Positions 9,842-18,290 of a stretch of DNA of 64,000 nt are shown piece after piece. Location: assembly GCF_001712795.1 (NCBI RefSeq), contig NZ_KV757553.1, forward strand, positions 1 through 64,000. Direction: 5' to 3'. The stretch's first letter is position 1; every line of letters starts with the position of its first letter. The notes under the pieces were generated by a model. That model was not told the origin of the DNA, made no database searches, and saw only the letters and a list, made by a program, of their open reading frames with translations. The translations under genes were made by a program, and so were the position numbers. This DNA comes from Nostoc sp. KVJ20. GTDB taxonomy: Bacteria; Cyanobacteriota; Cyanobacteriia; Cyanobacteriales; Nostocaceae.

Positions 9842-10083
9842 AACTGCTAATTTAAGAACAGATATGTTGAAGAAGAAAATTCTAGATCCAAAGACGCGAT
9901 AAATCGCCGTCTCTACAAGGATCAATCTTTCTGTCTTGATGACGATTTATCGTGTCTCTTGTCTTAACCGAACCATATTGAGAGTACGCGGACTCGTTAA
10001 CGCTGCAAAGCACTGCTTTTTCGGTCAAAATTAATTCTGACTCCTGAATTCTGACTCCTGAATTCTGTTCGAGAAAAATTGCA
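9842..10083. other. Repeat-bearing spacer
   Basis: No gene is seen. The spacer holds the common short repeat GACGCGATAAATCGCCGTCT and two copies of the unit TTCTGACTCCTGAA, which recurs near 12120, 12340, 30770-30930, 45350, 59310 and 62270. Confidence 0.5.
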
Positions 10084-10112
10084 ACACCCTGCACTTTAGG
10101 AGTACAGGGTGT
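10084..10112 (-). terminator. Terminator of the flavin monooxygenase pair
   Basis: A hairpin ACACCCTGcACT with AGTaCAGGGTGT is followed on the minus strand by TTGCAATTTTTCTC. It lies about 40 bases after the stop codon of the minus-strand gene at 10154 and 240 bases after the Coq4 gene, so it could serve both strands. Confidence 0.5.
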
Positions 10113-10153
10113 AAGACAGCTATATTTTGTGTGATTCCCAGCTTCTATTTACC

Positions 10154-10528
10154 TCAAAGCCAATCTCGATAAGCTGATATTTCATTTACGCTGATTTCAA
10201 ATGGCATTCCCTTGCCAAATGGCGGATAAACGCGGATTTTACCATTGCTAGCAAACCGCTCTAACCTATTACCCAACTGGGCAATATTGCTGACAATATG
10301 CCAGTAAGATACTAAGTCAGGGCAATCAATAATTAATGTGAGGATGCTAGCATTTGTTGTGAGATACCACTGACAATTAGACAATAGGACTCGCGTAATG
10401 CGATCGCAGGCTAGAAAAAAGCATCTGCCAGCAGACTGTTCTAGCTCCATTTGCAGCATTCCATCCTGTTTTGTTACCTCAGTGGGAGGTAAATCATCGG
10501 GAGGAAGCAAGTATAGTTTAGAAGACAT
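10154..10528 (-). CDS. Hypothetical protein coupled to an LLM flavoenzyme
   Basis: I do not recognise a domain in this 124-residue protein. It is mixed alpha/beta in character, has no membrane segment or signal peptide, and shows clusters such as SKLYLLPPDDLPP near the start. Its ATG lies inside the 3' end of the upstream flavin monooxygenase gene, an 11-base overlap, which indicates translational coupling and probably a shared function, for example as an accessory or partner protein. The usual start context agrees with the overlap. No function is proposed beyond this. Confidence 0.65.
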   Translation of the reverse strand: MSSKLYLLPPDDLPPTEVTKQDGMLQMELEQSAGRCFFLACDRITRVLLSNCQWYLTTNASILTLIIDCPDLVSYWHIVSNIAQLGNRLERFASNGKIRVYPPFGKGMPFEISVNEISAYRDWL

Positions 10529-11525
10529 AATTTCGCACCTCTTGGTTGTAGCGCGTCAAACTGTCCAGGTTTTTTTGCAAATCCGCAGACGAGGGTTTGA
10601 GTGCTAGCGTACCTAAATCTAATTCGTCCTGAAATTTCTTGATTTTGTCTCGACAAGTCTCCACATCACCGATAATTGAATTCTCAATCAAATAATCTTC
10701 ATCGAAACAAATATTTGTGCGATCAAATGGTTTTTGGTTGGGATTCGCACTATTTTGCAATACTTGAGCCGTATTAGCTTTCATTTTCTGGCTAAATTGG
10801 CGAACGAAAGGCAATGCCTCACTCACAGCCTCATCAAATGTTTTGCCAACAAAAAAGAAGCGTGCCAGCACCAACTTTTCCGCACCACTAGAATTTAAGG
10901 CTCGATATTTGGCAACAGTATCCTTCAATCTGTGTAGGGAAAATGGCGGCCCACCCATCAAGCTGAAGGAATGTTTAGCGGCAAACTCGATACCATCATC
11001 CCCACCAGTGGCAACATACACTGGTATTTGACTCTGCAATGGTTTTGGGTATATTGTCAGGCGATCGCACTGATAATACTTACCGTTAAATGATACATCA
11101 GTTTCATATAACAGCTTGTGAATCAGTGCGATCGCCTCTAGCATTTTAGGACGGGCTTCACTGGGGAGTGTCGCAAAATGCTTGTTTTGTTGGGGAAAGG
11201 GGCCGCCTTTCGCAACTCCAAACAATAATCGTCCATTGCAAAGGTTATCCAGAGTGGCAATATCTTCCGCTACCCGAATCGGGTTATGGAATGGCAGTAA
11301 CACCGCCGCCGTCCCCAATTGGATAGTTGAAGTCAATCCCGCCAAATGTGCCATTAACAGCAACATAGACGGGCTGAGATTGGATTCACTAAAATGGTGT
11401 TCACTCACCCAGGCTTCCTCAAAACCTAAGCTTTCTGCCTGTTTTACCAGCGCGACTTGCTCAAACATGGCACGACGAGCATCTTGGTGATAATTATCGT
11501 AATTGCAGAAAATTCCAGTTTTCAT
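10518..11525 (-). CDS. LLM-class (luciferase-like) flavin-dependent oxidoreductase
   Basis: The 335-residue protein has the bacterial-luciferase-like fold signature: a first strand MKTGIFCNY, the segment GFEEAWVSEHHF with the conserved Glu-His-His, LGTAAVLLPFHNPIRVAED, and GRLLFGVAKGG. Such enzymes use reduced flavin and oxygen to oxidise small substrates. The substrate cannot be told from sequence. It is the first gene of a two-gene unit with the 124-residue protein whose start overlaps its stop. The length is normal and no key motif seems absent. Confidence 0.9.
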   Translation of the reverse strand: MKTGIFCNYDNYHQDARRAMFEQVALVKQAESLGFEEAWVSEHHFSESNLSPSMLLLMAHLAGLTSTIQLGTAAVLLPFHNPIRVAEDIATLDNLCNGRLLFGVAKGGPFPQQNKHFATLPSEARPKMLEAIALIHKLLYETDVSFNGKYYQCDRLTIYPKPLQSQIPVYVATGGDDGIEFAAKHSFSLMGGPPFSLHRLKDTVAKYRALNSSGAEKLVLARFFFVGKTFDEAVSEALPFVRQFSQKMKANTAQVLQNSANPNQKPFDRTNICFDEDYLIENSIIGDVETCRDKIKKFQDELDLGTLALKPSSADLQKNLDSLTRYNQEVRNYVF

Positions 11526-11661
11526 TACTTGCGTTAATACTTTGTACTCACCGTAGGTGCTGGCTATTCTGGTTTGTAGTAAGCACTTTAGTGCTTAAAT
11601 ATTTGAAGACTAAATTCCTCTCTACAAACACATTTCCCCTCTTAATTAATGCGATGAATTA

Positions 11662-12024
11662 CTAAGTTGCAACCCACTGCAACTCCAACCATAGGCGTGG
11701 GTTGTTCTCTTTTACCTTCGACATCGGATCGCGCAACAATCGCTTGGCATTCATGCAGACAACCTGGATTAAACCCATATTGTCTGCTACTTCTCTGAGT
11801 ATTTCTTTTTGAGCTTGCACACAGGAAATCATTTCGTCAGAGCAATAAATTCCTATATATTGCAAACGTCTGGCAGGTCGTCCCCAAAAACAGGTGATGA
11901 CTTTCACATAACACCCATCCAGCAATTCCCCAACTTGCGGATAGTAATGGTTGACGACTCTTGTGAATTCTTTAGCTAAGATATCTTCAGCAATCATTGG
12001 AACTGATATTTCTGTAGCGTCCAT
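11662..12024 (-). CDS. Hypothetical protein, 120 residues
   Basis: I do not recognise a family. The product is soluble, with several aromatic and cysteine residues (DGCYVKVITCFWGRPARRL, YIGIYCSDEM, VQVVC-like segment) and a C-terminal WLELQW. ATG at 12024 is adjacent to an in-frame GTG at 12027; either could be used, and no clear ribosome-binding site decides it. It stands alone between the LLM gene and a repeat-rich spacer. Codon use looks like that of its neighbours, which supports a real gene. Confidence 0.55.
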   Translation of the reverse strand: MDATEISVPMIAEDILAKEFTRVVNHYYPQVGELLDGCYVKVITCFWGRPARRLQYIGIYCSDEMISCVQAQKEILREVADNMGLIQVVCMNAKRLLRDPMSKVKENNPRLWLELQWVAT

Positions 12025-12360
12025 CACGCTATTTAATATAACATAATTTTGTCAGTTAAATATGACAAAATAGCCTAACAGGGTTAAATAAAATCTTAAA
12101 TATTAATTGAATAATAATTCAGGAGTCAGAATTTAGAATCAAGATGCGATGCTCAAAAATACTCGCTATCTGCTTTTTCAGTCAGAATTAATTATGTTAT
12201 ACCATTTCACTCAAATCTTGATACATATAGATTTTTCGTAGGGGTTTAGCACTGCTAAACCCTTACCCATGTATTTGTATCATTATTAAAGTGAAATAGT
12301 ATTAGCGGTAACGTGGCGTTTAGCCCATTCTGACTCCTGACTCTTGAATTCTGCTCAATA
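12025..12360. other. Repeat-rich spacer
   Basis: No gene is seen. Around 12120-12130 and 12330-12355 are copies of the dispersed TTCTGACTCCTGAA-type repeat. Between them an inverted pair built on TACCATTTCACT (about 12200) and AGTGAAATAGTA (about 12291) suggests another small palindromic element. Confidence 0.4.
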
Positions 12361-12394
12361 AAAAAAGAGGTGTACCTTATTTAGGTATCACCTC
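12361..12394 (-). terminator. Rho-independent terminator of the 12448-13505 gene group
   Basis: The hairpin AGGTGTACC with GGTATCACCT is followed on the minus strand by a run of seven T. It lies about 55 bases after the stop codon of the gene at 12448. Confidence 0.7.
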
Positions 12395-12447
12395 CGTGCG
12401 TAAAGCATCTTTATTGTTGAATCCTAACTTTTGAATTTTAATTATTA

Positions 12448-12759
12448 TTATCGAGCATTGCGTTCACAAACTAAAACCTCTGCTACGATATCCGGCACAT
12501 TCATACAGTCTGTAAATCCTTCAGAACCACGAATTGGTGATATGAATGTATAGTTTGGATCACACTCTCCATTGTCATATACTTGAATAAACCACCGATC
12601 GGGAAATCCTTCTACACCTAGTTCCACAGTGTACCAACTCTCGCCAATCAGACGAGAGTTAAAGATTGTGAACCACTCTCTATTTTCTTCTGAGATATTC
12701 CAATCTGCCATGAGCAGTTCTAAAGCTATTTGTCCTGCATCCGTTGAAGTCAACAGCAT
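12448..12759 (-). CDS. Small hypothetical protein, possible immunity-like fold
   Basis: The 103-residue soluble protein has a beta-rich centre with WYTVELGVEGFPDRWFIQVYDN and a short loop GECDPNYTF. The pattern is reminiscent of small bacterial immunity or YrhB-type proteins, but this is a resemblance, not an assignment. A strong ribosome-binding site, AAGGAG, lies just before ATG 12759. The start comes 2 bases after the stop of the upstream gene at 12762, so the two are co-translated. A terminator follows at 12361-12394. Confidence 0.65.
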   Translation of the reverse strand: MLLTSTDAGQIALELLMADWNISEENREWFTIFNSRLIGESWYTVELGVEGFPDRWFIQVYDNGECDPNYTFISPIRGSEGFTDCMNVPDIVAEVLVCERNAR

Positions 12760-12761
12760 TT

Positions 12762-13043
12762 TTACTCCTTATTTGCAACTTCAGTATTTGCAACTTCAGT
12801 ACTGGGAACTTCCGGGTATAAACCCAATTCTTTAGCTAGTTCACGCGCCACAAAAAATAAAAATTTTGCACCATCTTGATTGCCTTCATGGGCAAACATA
12901 GTTGCTACTTGTAACATTGTTTCTACGAAACCAGAATCAATCAATTCTGGCTTTGATTCCAAAATTTCTGGTTCTTGGCCATTAGGACATCTGAGTAATT
13001 CGTCAATCAGATTAAAATACAGTTGTTGGCGTTGTTCTGACAT
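12762..13043 (-). CDS. Stand-alone copy of the N-terminal module of CHAT/TPR proteins
   Basis: The first ~75 residues (MSEQRQQLYFNLIDELL, CPNGQEPEIL, then a helix pair ending in LFFVARELAKELG) match the helical module that begins many cyanobacterial TPR/CHAT-protease proteins. I know this from the family, not from a search. Here it is a 93-residue protein ending with the duplicated segment EVANTEVANK. No CHAT or TPR part follows. It is co-directional with the genes at 12448 and 13083. It might be an adaptor that pairs with a CHAT protein elsewhere, or a remnant. Confidence 0.65.
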   Translation of the reverse strand: MSEQRQQLYFNLIDELLRCPNGQEPEILESKPELIDSGFVETMLQVATMFAHEGNQDGAKFLFFVARELAKELGLYPEVPSTEVANTEVANKE

Positions 13044-13082
13044 GGTATTTTTGTTGATTTGATTGGGTAAATTGTGAATAGG

Positions 13083-13505
13083 TTACTGTTCGATACTTTG
13101 CTGCCACAGCCTTTCCAACATTTCAACTTGTTCTTTTAAAACAGCAGCACGATGAACAAGATACCTGTCGTAAAAGAGAATCCCTAACCCAACACAAATC
13201 GGGGTTAACAAGAAGAACCATTGCAGGATAGTAGCAAATTTATATTGTTCAGCAACAGTCAGCATTTGATGAACCACATTACGATCAGAGGATTGAATGT
13301 TAGTCTGAGGGGAATGTGTACCCTCTATCCGGGGAGCCAAGGCGGGAGAATCTGTATTAGTGTTGTTAACTTCGTAAGCTAAATTCTGGGATTTTATTAA
13401 CTCCAGATGTCGCTCCCAAATTATGCCAAATACTACTAGCCCTGGTGAAAGCACTGCTAAGGTAACGACGAAAACTGTAAGGACATTTAAAAGTTTGGCT
13501 TTCAT
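13083..13505 (-). CDS. Hypothetical protein with two membrane segments
   Basis: The 140-residue product has a hydrophobic segment at ~6-28, a polar Asn/Thr/Ser-rich loop of ~65 residues, a second membrane segment at ~95-113, and a charged C-terminal helix with coiled-coil character (LKEQVEMLERLWQQS). ATG 13505 is preceded by GGGAGAGCC, an acceptable ribosome-binding site. It is the first gene of a three-gene group reading leftward. No family is recognised. Confidence 0.6.
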   Translation of the reverse strand: MKAKLLNVLTVFVVTLAVLSPGLVVFGIIWERHLELIKSQNLAYEVNNTNTDSPALAPRIEGTHSPQTNIQSSDRNVVHQMLTVAEQYKFATILQWFFLLTPICVGLGILFYDRYLVHRAAVLKEQVEMLERLWQQSIEQ

Positions 13506-13528
13506 CTTGGCTCTCCCTTGCTAGGTAG

Positions 13529-13680
13529 TATGCACCCCAATACTTCTCGGATTTTGGGGAAAAGGGGAACGGGAAAGGGAAAAGAAAAAATCTTTACCCC
13601 TTAACCTTTAACCTTTAACCTTTTTCCCAAACCCGATTCCGAGTTAAAAGTGATTAACCGAGAAGTATTGATATGCACCC
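13529..13680. mobile_element. MITE-like element with 13-bp inverted ends and 9-bp flanking repeat
   Basis: Terminal inverted repeats CAATACTTCTCGG (13538-13550) and CCGAGAAGTATTG (13658-13670) bound about 133 bp. The flanks carry the 9-base direct repeat TATGCACCC at 13529-13537 and 13672-13680, as expected for a target-site duplication. Inside is low-complexity sequence with three tandem CCTTTAA units. It has no coding capacity. Confidence 0.75.
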
Positions 13681-14667
13681 AGTAAGAAAATATCTTTTGC
13701 TGTTTAGCTAAAGTAGTTATATATTTCTACCTCTGAAACAGTTTTGATATTAAAATATGTGTAAACGGTAATTTTCATAATTGTTAGTTCTCAGTTATTT
13801 TTCTCATCACCACTGATCACTGACTAATGAAAATTTACCAACTTTTTCACAAAATGTCGGATTATTCAGTCAGAAATAACGCACTTAGATTCTGGAACCT
13901 GCTTGCATCCTACTCTCAAAAGAGAGATTAAGAAGTCCCCCCTAGTTCACTCAGCTTGCGCTCAGGAATGTTGGGGGGTAGAGGGGAATCTCTGCGTAAA
14001 TCCTATACGATTTATATCAGCCCCTCTCCACCAAACAGTTTACCCTAGCCCTGTTAAGATTATTAAATTCATTAGAATAGTACTCAAAGGCTGTAATTCC
14101 CATCTGATAAGTCTTATAAAAATTAATTGGGGTATGGGTGCTAGTGTTTTTGAGACGAGGCTCTAGTGTTTTCGAGGTGGGGTTCTGGTGTTTTTGTACT
14201 CAACCTAAATGCAATGTAGACAATGATTAAGGACTGTTTTTGATGCAATTTTGGACGGGCAAAATCTGCACTCAAAAGAGAATACCAATGCCTCTTGATC
14301 AAGATAGACTAATAATTTAAGAAAAGCAATTAAATGTTTTGAAAGCAAATTATATTTCCATAACAAATAGAAAAAATGGTGAAAATTATTCATATATACA
14401 GAATTACAGAAATCGAATCTCAACCAAAGAGACAATAGTCAGCAATTCCAAATGGTAAAATAGAAGGATGCTTCCCCAGTCCTCTGCTGAAGTGAGAATC
14501 AATGGGAACATCTTATAAAAGTTCTTCCTAAACTTTCATATTTTGTGGTTTAGTTAGAATACATAGTATATGCACTCATTGACACTACACTACAAATTAA
14601 ATACACAAAAGCTTATTGTTATAAGTAAATACTCTGTACTAAGATTTAGGATTTTAGGAGTTAAATA
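13681..14667. other. Long spacer upstream of cysK without a supported gene
   Basis: Open frames here lack ribosome-binding sites and cross repeat DNA, including the dispersed repeat AAGTCCCCCCTAGTTCACTC near 13930. At about 14139-14200 there are three imperfect tandem units of roughly 22 bp built on CTAGTGTTTTTGAG. The last 150 bases before cysK are AT-rich and probably hold its promoter. Confidence 0.5.
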
Positions 14668-15627
14668 ATGCGGATTGCTCAAGACATAACAGAACTGATC
14701 GGACGAACTCCTTTAGTTCAATTGAACAAGATTCCTCAAGCTGAGGGAGTAGTAGCAAGGATAGTTGTCAAATTAGAAGGTATGAACCCAGCGGCTTCGG
14801 TGAAAGACCGCATTGGTTTAAGTATGGTACTCTCAGCAGAAGCCGCTGGCTCAATTTCCCCTGGAAAGACTATTTTAGTTGAACCCACCTCTGGTAATAC
14901 AGGAATTGCTTTGGCGATGGTAGCAGCAGCGCGTGGCTACCGTTTGATTTTGACAATGCCAGAGACGATGAGCCAAGAACGACGAGCTATGCTGAGAGCT
15001 TATGGTGCATCTTTAGAGTTGACACCAGGTGCAGAGGGAATGCGGGGAGCAATTCGCAAAGCCGAAGAAATTGTGGCTAATACTCCCAATGCTTTTATGT
15101 TGCAACAGTTCCGCAACCCTGCTAATCCCAAAGTTCACCAGGAAACTACCGCCGAAGAAATTTGGGCCGATACAGACGGGGAAGTAGATATCGTTATTGC
15201 TGGTGTAGGTACTGGTGGGACGATTACTGGGATTGCAGAAGTACTCAAACAGCGCAAGGGGACTTTTAAAGCGATCGCAGTTGAACCCAGCAACAGCCCA
15301 GTTCTCTCTGGTGGTGAAGCTGGCTCACATAAAATTCAAGGTATCGGTGCGGGATTTATCCCAGATGTTCTCCGCCTAGAATTAGTTGATGAAGTAATTA
15401 GAGTCAGTGATGAACAAGCGATCGCTTATGGACGACGCTTGGCAAAAGAAGAAGGCTTATTATCTGGGATATCCTCTGGTGCAGCTTTGTGTGCTGCGAT
15501 TCAAGTAGGTAAACGTCCAGAAAACGCCGGACGTTTAATCGTGATGATTCAACCTTCCTTTGGTGAACGTTACCTCAGCACACCTATGTTTCAAGATTTG
15601 TCCTTAGAAACTGCTGGGGTGCGTTAA
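14668..15627 (+). CDS. cysK: Cysteine synthase A (O-acetylserine thiol-lyase)
   Basis: A PLP enzyme that makes L-cysteine from O-acetylserine and sulfide in the cytoplasm. The PLP lysine is in [11 protein letters not shown] (near residue 44), the substrate loop is [10 protein letters not shown], and the PLP-phosphate loop is [10 protein letters not shown]. The 319-residue length is normal. A good ribosome-binding site, AGGAG, lies before the ATG. It is transcribed alone. Its closeness to a cysteine-dioxygenase-like cupin 2 kb away may be chance. All key residues I can see are intact. Confidence 0.96.
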   Translation: MRIAQDITELIGRTPLVQLNKIPQAEGVVARIVVKLEGMNPAASVKDRIGLSMVLSAEAAGSISPGKTILVEPTSGNTGIALAMVAAARGYRLILTMPETMSQERRAMLRAYGASLELTPGAEGMRGAIRKAEEIVANTPNAFMLQQFRNPANPKVHQETTAEEIWADTDGEVDIVIAGVGTGGTITGIAEVLKQRKGTFKAIAVEPSNSPVLSGGEAGSHKIQGIGAGFIPDVLRLELVDEVIRVSDEQAIAYGRRLAKEEGLLSGISSGAALCAAIQVGKRPENAGRLIVMIQPSFGERYLSTPMFQDLSLETAGVR

Positions 15628-15701
15628 GAAGATAAGGGGCAGAGAGGCAGAGGGAAAGGTGCAGAGGAAAAGAGTTTTCCCCCTACTCCCTTGCCTCTTT
15701 T

Positions 15702-16172
15702 TCAACTGACTATTTTCCGACTTATGGCCTCTCCAATCTCCATCAATGTCTCTTCCTCTTTGGGAGTAAATTCGTAGGGAATCGGCTTGGCAATGCCCAA
15801 AGTTCCATGCAATCGGCCATTCAACATCAGAGGCACCGTGATTGAGCCTTCTACCTTGGTTTCTTTTGCTGAGGGTATAGCCACCCCCGATTCGTCGGTT
15901 TGCAGGTTGCAAATCTGTACAGGTCGCTTGCGTTCGGCGGCGACACCGGCCATCCCTTTGCCAATGGGAATTACCGTCATTTTAGGCAACAGGAATTCTG
16001 GAATACCCTGGTAAGCCTTTAGGTGCAACAACTGGCTGTCCTGATCCAGGGTATGGATAGTACCTGTAGAGCAGTCAAAAGCGCCCAGGATTTCAGCCAG
16101 CAGGCCATTCCAGCCGATGGCAGATCCTTCGTCAGCCAAGGTTTCAAAAATGGGTTTGGTATCTAAAGTCAT
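15702..16172 (-). CDS. Single GAF-domain protein
   Basis: The 156-residue protein is essentially one GAF domain: GAFDCSTGTIHTLD, then YQGIPEFLLPKMTVIPIGKGMAGVAAERKRPVQI, and SITVPLMLNGRLHGTLGIA. Related small GAF proteins bind small molecules or act as free methionine sulfoxide reductases, but the Cys pattern of those reductases is not clear here. No output domain is present, so it is either a ligand sensor working in trans or an enzyme. It converges on cysK with a 74-base gap. Confidence 0.8.
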   Translation of the reverse strand: MTLDTKPIFETLADEGSAIGWNGLLAEILGAFDCSTGTIHTLDQDSQLLHLKAYQGIPEFLLPKMTVIPIGKGMAGVAAERKRPVQICNLQTDESGVAIPSAKETKVEGSITVPLMLNGRLHGTLGIAKPIPYEFTPKEEETLMEIGEAISRKIVS

Positions 16173-16298
16173 AATGGTAGAAAAGTTTTTTAGAGTTCCA
16201 TAATTATTGTGAATTTTATGTCACACTTTTGTAATATAACTCCGAAAAATTGTAGGCTTAACTCACTTTTTGGAGCAAACGATTGAAATTATGGTTAT

Positions 16299-16408
16299 TT
16301 AGGGACTTCCAAGTAAAAAATATTCCATTGGGATTGTTGATCGTTGACGGTTCACAGTCAACAGTCAACAACTTTAAGCGGAATAATTTATTTTTTGGAG
16401 TTCCCTAA
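16299..16408. repeat. Palindromic mini-element with TTAGGGACTTCC ends
   Basis: An imperfect inverted repeat begins TTAGGGACTTCCAAGTAAAA (16299) and ends with TTTTTTGGAGTTCCCTAA (16408). The ~50-bp centre carries tandem CAGTCAACAGTCAACAA-type sequence. It has no coding capacity and looks like another non-autonomous element. Confidence 0.55.
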
Positions 16409-16671
16409 GATAATGCCACACTATAGCAATCCGATAGCGAAGCGGTAGCGAGTCTTGTCTACGACACGCTACGCGAACGAGCGTCTTTGATTTCTGAATC
16501 ACTCGTAGAGTTAAGGGACTGGGTATTGGGGACTAGGGACTGGGAAGAAGGAATAAAGGTGTACTGAGTTTTGTTCAAAAATCAAATATGATTCCTATAG
16601 ATAAATCCAAATATTAATAATTAAAAATTATAAAGCTACAAATAGAAGCCGAATGGCAGAATAACCCAGAA
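16409..16671. repeat. Dispersed short repeats
   Basis: This stretch holds a GACACGCTACGCGAACG-type short repeat at about 16440-16490, GGGGACTAGGGACTGGG-type low-complexity sequence near 16530, and at 16557-16600 a 44-bp repeat that recurs almost unchanged at 28349-28392. Confidence 0.5.
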
Positions 16672-16694
16672 TCCCCGCAATTAGATTGCGGGGA
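16672..16694. other. Perfect 9-bp hairpin
   Basis: TCCCCGCAA and TTGCGGGGA form a perfect stem around a 5-nt loop. It lies 105 bases downstream of the stop of the minus-strand ArsC-like gene. There is no T-run, so it may be an RNA stability element or a weak terminator. Confidence 0.45.
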
Positions 16695-16798
16695 GTGCGT
16701 TAAAAAGACTAATTCACTCCAAAGTTGTATATTGAGATTTGGGAGCATCGTCGCATCTCAAACTCAATAACTCACGATTTTAACGCAAATATCCTGTA

Positions 16799-17278
16799 CT
16801 AATGTTTACAGTTGCCTTTCTTTTGGTGTTCATGACCATGTTCATGATGACCATGACCGTGGGAGCAGCCTTGCAAATTCTCTTTCATCAGATTGTCGCT
16901 AATTTGTTGCAAGGATTCATCCACAGCTTGTAAGCCAATCCAAGCATCAATCTTTTGTACATCAAATCCTACCTCGCGCTGTTCGCCTACTTCTAACAAA
17001 GGACGGCGAATCAACAACGGCTCTTTCAGCATCAGCGCCAAAGCGGTTTGTTCATCCACTTTTTCAGGAACTACCTCACCAGATTTTACCTTTGGGGCGG
17101 AAGGATTAAACCATTCAGCTACGGGGCGATCGCCAAAGAATGAGCGCAACCGTTCAACTGTCCAAGGTTCTGTTAGCAGGTTGTATGGTATCACCTCATG
17201 ACCAGCAGCCGTAAGCAAAACTTTTTGCTTAGTACCACCTTTACAGCCTGGTTTGCTATAGAAACTTACTCTCGCCAT
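16799..17278 (-). CDS. ArsC-like nitrogenase-associated protein with His-rich tail
   Basis: The 159-residue protein has a thioredoxin-like ArsC fold. It starts MARVSFYSKPGCKGGTKQK and keeps one cysteine where ArsC has its catalytic CX5R, but the Arg of arsenate reductase is absent. It matches the family called nitrogenase-associated protein. The C-terminal 22 residues form a metal-binding tail containing HGHGHHEHGHEH plus Cys at both ends. It lies in a block with cox, fdxB and cnfR genes, which supports a role in heterocyst nitrogen fixation, perhaps metal or redox handling. The precise reaction is unknown. Confidence 0.8.
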   Translation of the reverse strand: MARVSFYSKPGCKGGTKQKVLLTAAGHEVIPYNLLTEPWTVERLRSFFGDRPVAEWFNPSAPKVKSGEVVPEKVDEQTALALMLKEPLLIRRPLLEVGEQREVGFDVQKIDAWIGLQAVDESLQQISDNLMKENLQGCSHGHGHHEHGHEHQKKGNCKH

Positions 17279-17373
17279 GAAATTATCTCCTAATTACTCA
17301 ATTGTTTGTAGTTGGCGCTTTAGCGCTAAAACGCCAACTACGAACCGATGAAATTAATCCCAACGATTCCTAA

Positions 17374-17985
17374 TTAAAAATTCCTAGCCTGATGATTCAC
17401 TAAGTCAAACTCAAATCTCTCATCTGGATCAGTTTCGCCGTAGATATTAAAAGTCACAGTTGGTTCATCTCCCATTGCTTCTACGCTGTGAATTGCATCG
17501 GAAGTGAAGCTAATAATATCCCCTGGAAATAGAGTTATCTCTCCCGTCTGTTCAATTTTGTCCTGAAATTCTGGGTTATTAGTGCGTCGCCAAAAAGTAT
17601 TTTTTTCCTCACCTTTTAACACCGCCACTATTCCCCATGTCCCATGATTATGAATGGTTGATCTGGTTCCCGGTGCAAATGTTACTGTTTGCACCGTCAA
17701 CGGAAAACCCAATTCATCATATAGGAGTAAAACAGAGTTTCCCGTTTTGGGTGAAGGCTCTAAATTTTGACTTTGCACCCAGTAGGAATTTACTATCAAG
17801 CGCCTTACGAGCATCCGAATTTCTGGCAGACAATTGGCTTCATTGTCACCACTGTTGAGAACATCTTCCACCTCAGTTAAAAACCGATAAAGGCGGTAAT
17901 TTTCTCTCAATAAATCCCATGCTCTCACAGATTTACAGGCTTGATACTGACCGTCCCCCGTTAGCAGCCAATCCCTACCTTTCAT
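17374..17985 (-). CDS. Cysteine-dioxygenase-like cupin protein
   Basis: The 203-residue protein has the cupin metal motif in STIHNHGTWGIVAVLKGEE and the third His ligand in DAIHSVEA, the three-His iron site of cysteine dioxygenase-type enzymes. The Cys of the eukaryotic Cys-Tyr cofactor is not present at the expected place, as in bacterial forms. The likely reaction is oxidation of a thiol to a sulfinate, but the substrate is open. Its ATG has no good ribosome-binding site and lies 5 bases after the stop of a 56-codon reading frame, so it is probably translated by coupling with it. Confidence 0.85.
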   Translation of the reverse strand: MKGRDWLLTGDGQYQACKSVRAWDLLRENYRLYRFLTEVEDVLNSGDNEANCLPEIRMLVRRLIVNSYWVQSQNLEPSPKTGNSVLLLYDELGFPLTVQTVTFAPGTRSTIHNHGTWGIVAVLKGEEKNTFWRRTNNPEFQDKIEQTGEITLFPGDIISFTSDAIHSVEAMGDEPTVTFNIYGETDPDERFEFDLVNHQARNF

Positions 17986-17990
17986 AACTT

Positions 17991-18161
17991 TTAAATTGAT
18001 AACGGCGAAGATTGGATAATCAGGATCGGAGAGACATTAGGAATATTACCTACAGGAAGTTTAGTAGGTATGGTGATGGGAGGAAAGATAGAGTTACTAT
18101 CAGTAGTCGCTCCTAACAGCGAGTAAGAAGAATATGATCTAGTAGATAACCAATTGTTCAT
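17991..18161 (-). CDS. Small 56-residue protein upstream of the cupin
   Basis: I translated this frame base by base: ATG at 18159-18161, TAA at 17991-17993, with AAGGTG 7 bases before the start. The peptide begins MNNWLSTRSYSSYSLLGATT. Its second half is rich in Pro and Ile (FPPITIP, KLPVGNIP, SPILII). It has no cysteine, no charged cluster and no signal peptide. The stop is 5 bases from the ATG of the cupin gene, which lacks its own ribosome-binding site; this suggests a translationally coupled pair. Function unknown; it could be a small partner or leader peptide. Confidence 0.6.
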   Translation of the reverse strand: MNNWLSTRSYSSYSLLGATTDSNSIFPPITIPTKLPVGNIPNVSPILIIQSSPLSI

Positions 18162-18290
18162 GATTGTTCACCTTGATTTTTGATTGCTGACTAATTAACG
18201 AACTTTGGGGGTTTAAGTCCCCAGCAAGACAGGCAGCCCGTTTTGAGTCGGGGTCTAAATCTCCGTCACAAAACGTAATTGCGAATTGTT
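18162..18290. repeat. Dispersed repeat in the cupin leader
   Basis: The GGGGGTTTAAGTCCCC and GGGGTCTAAATCTCC segments at about 18207-18265 form an imperfect inverted pair on either side of a central AGGCAGCCCG. They can fold in the transcript ahead of the small 56-codon gene. I know this type of element as a common Nostoc repeat. Confidence 0.45.

Noticed and set aside
13903..14166. 87-codon open frame on the plus strand
   Set aside because: It runs through a dispersed repeat, has no ribosome-binding site and its composition is not protein-like.
14205..14435. 76-codon open frame on the minus strand
   Set aside because: AT-rich sequence, no ribosome-binding site, no recognisable family.
17986..18160. 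Possible second, longer start for the cupin gene
   Set aside because: The frame upstream of ATG 17985 is closed; the open frame there is the separate 56-codon gene.
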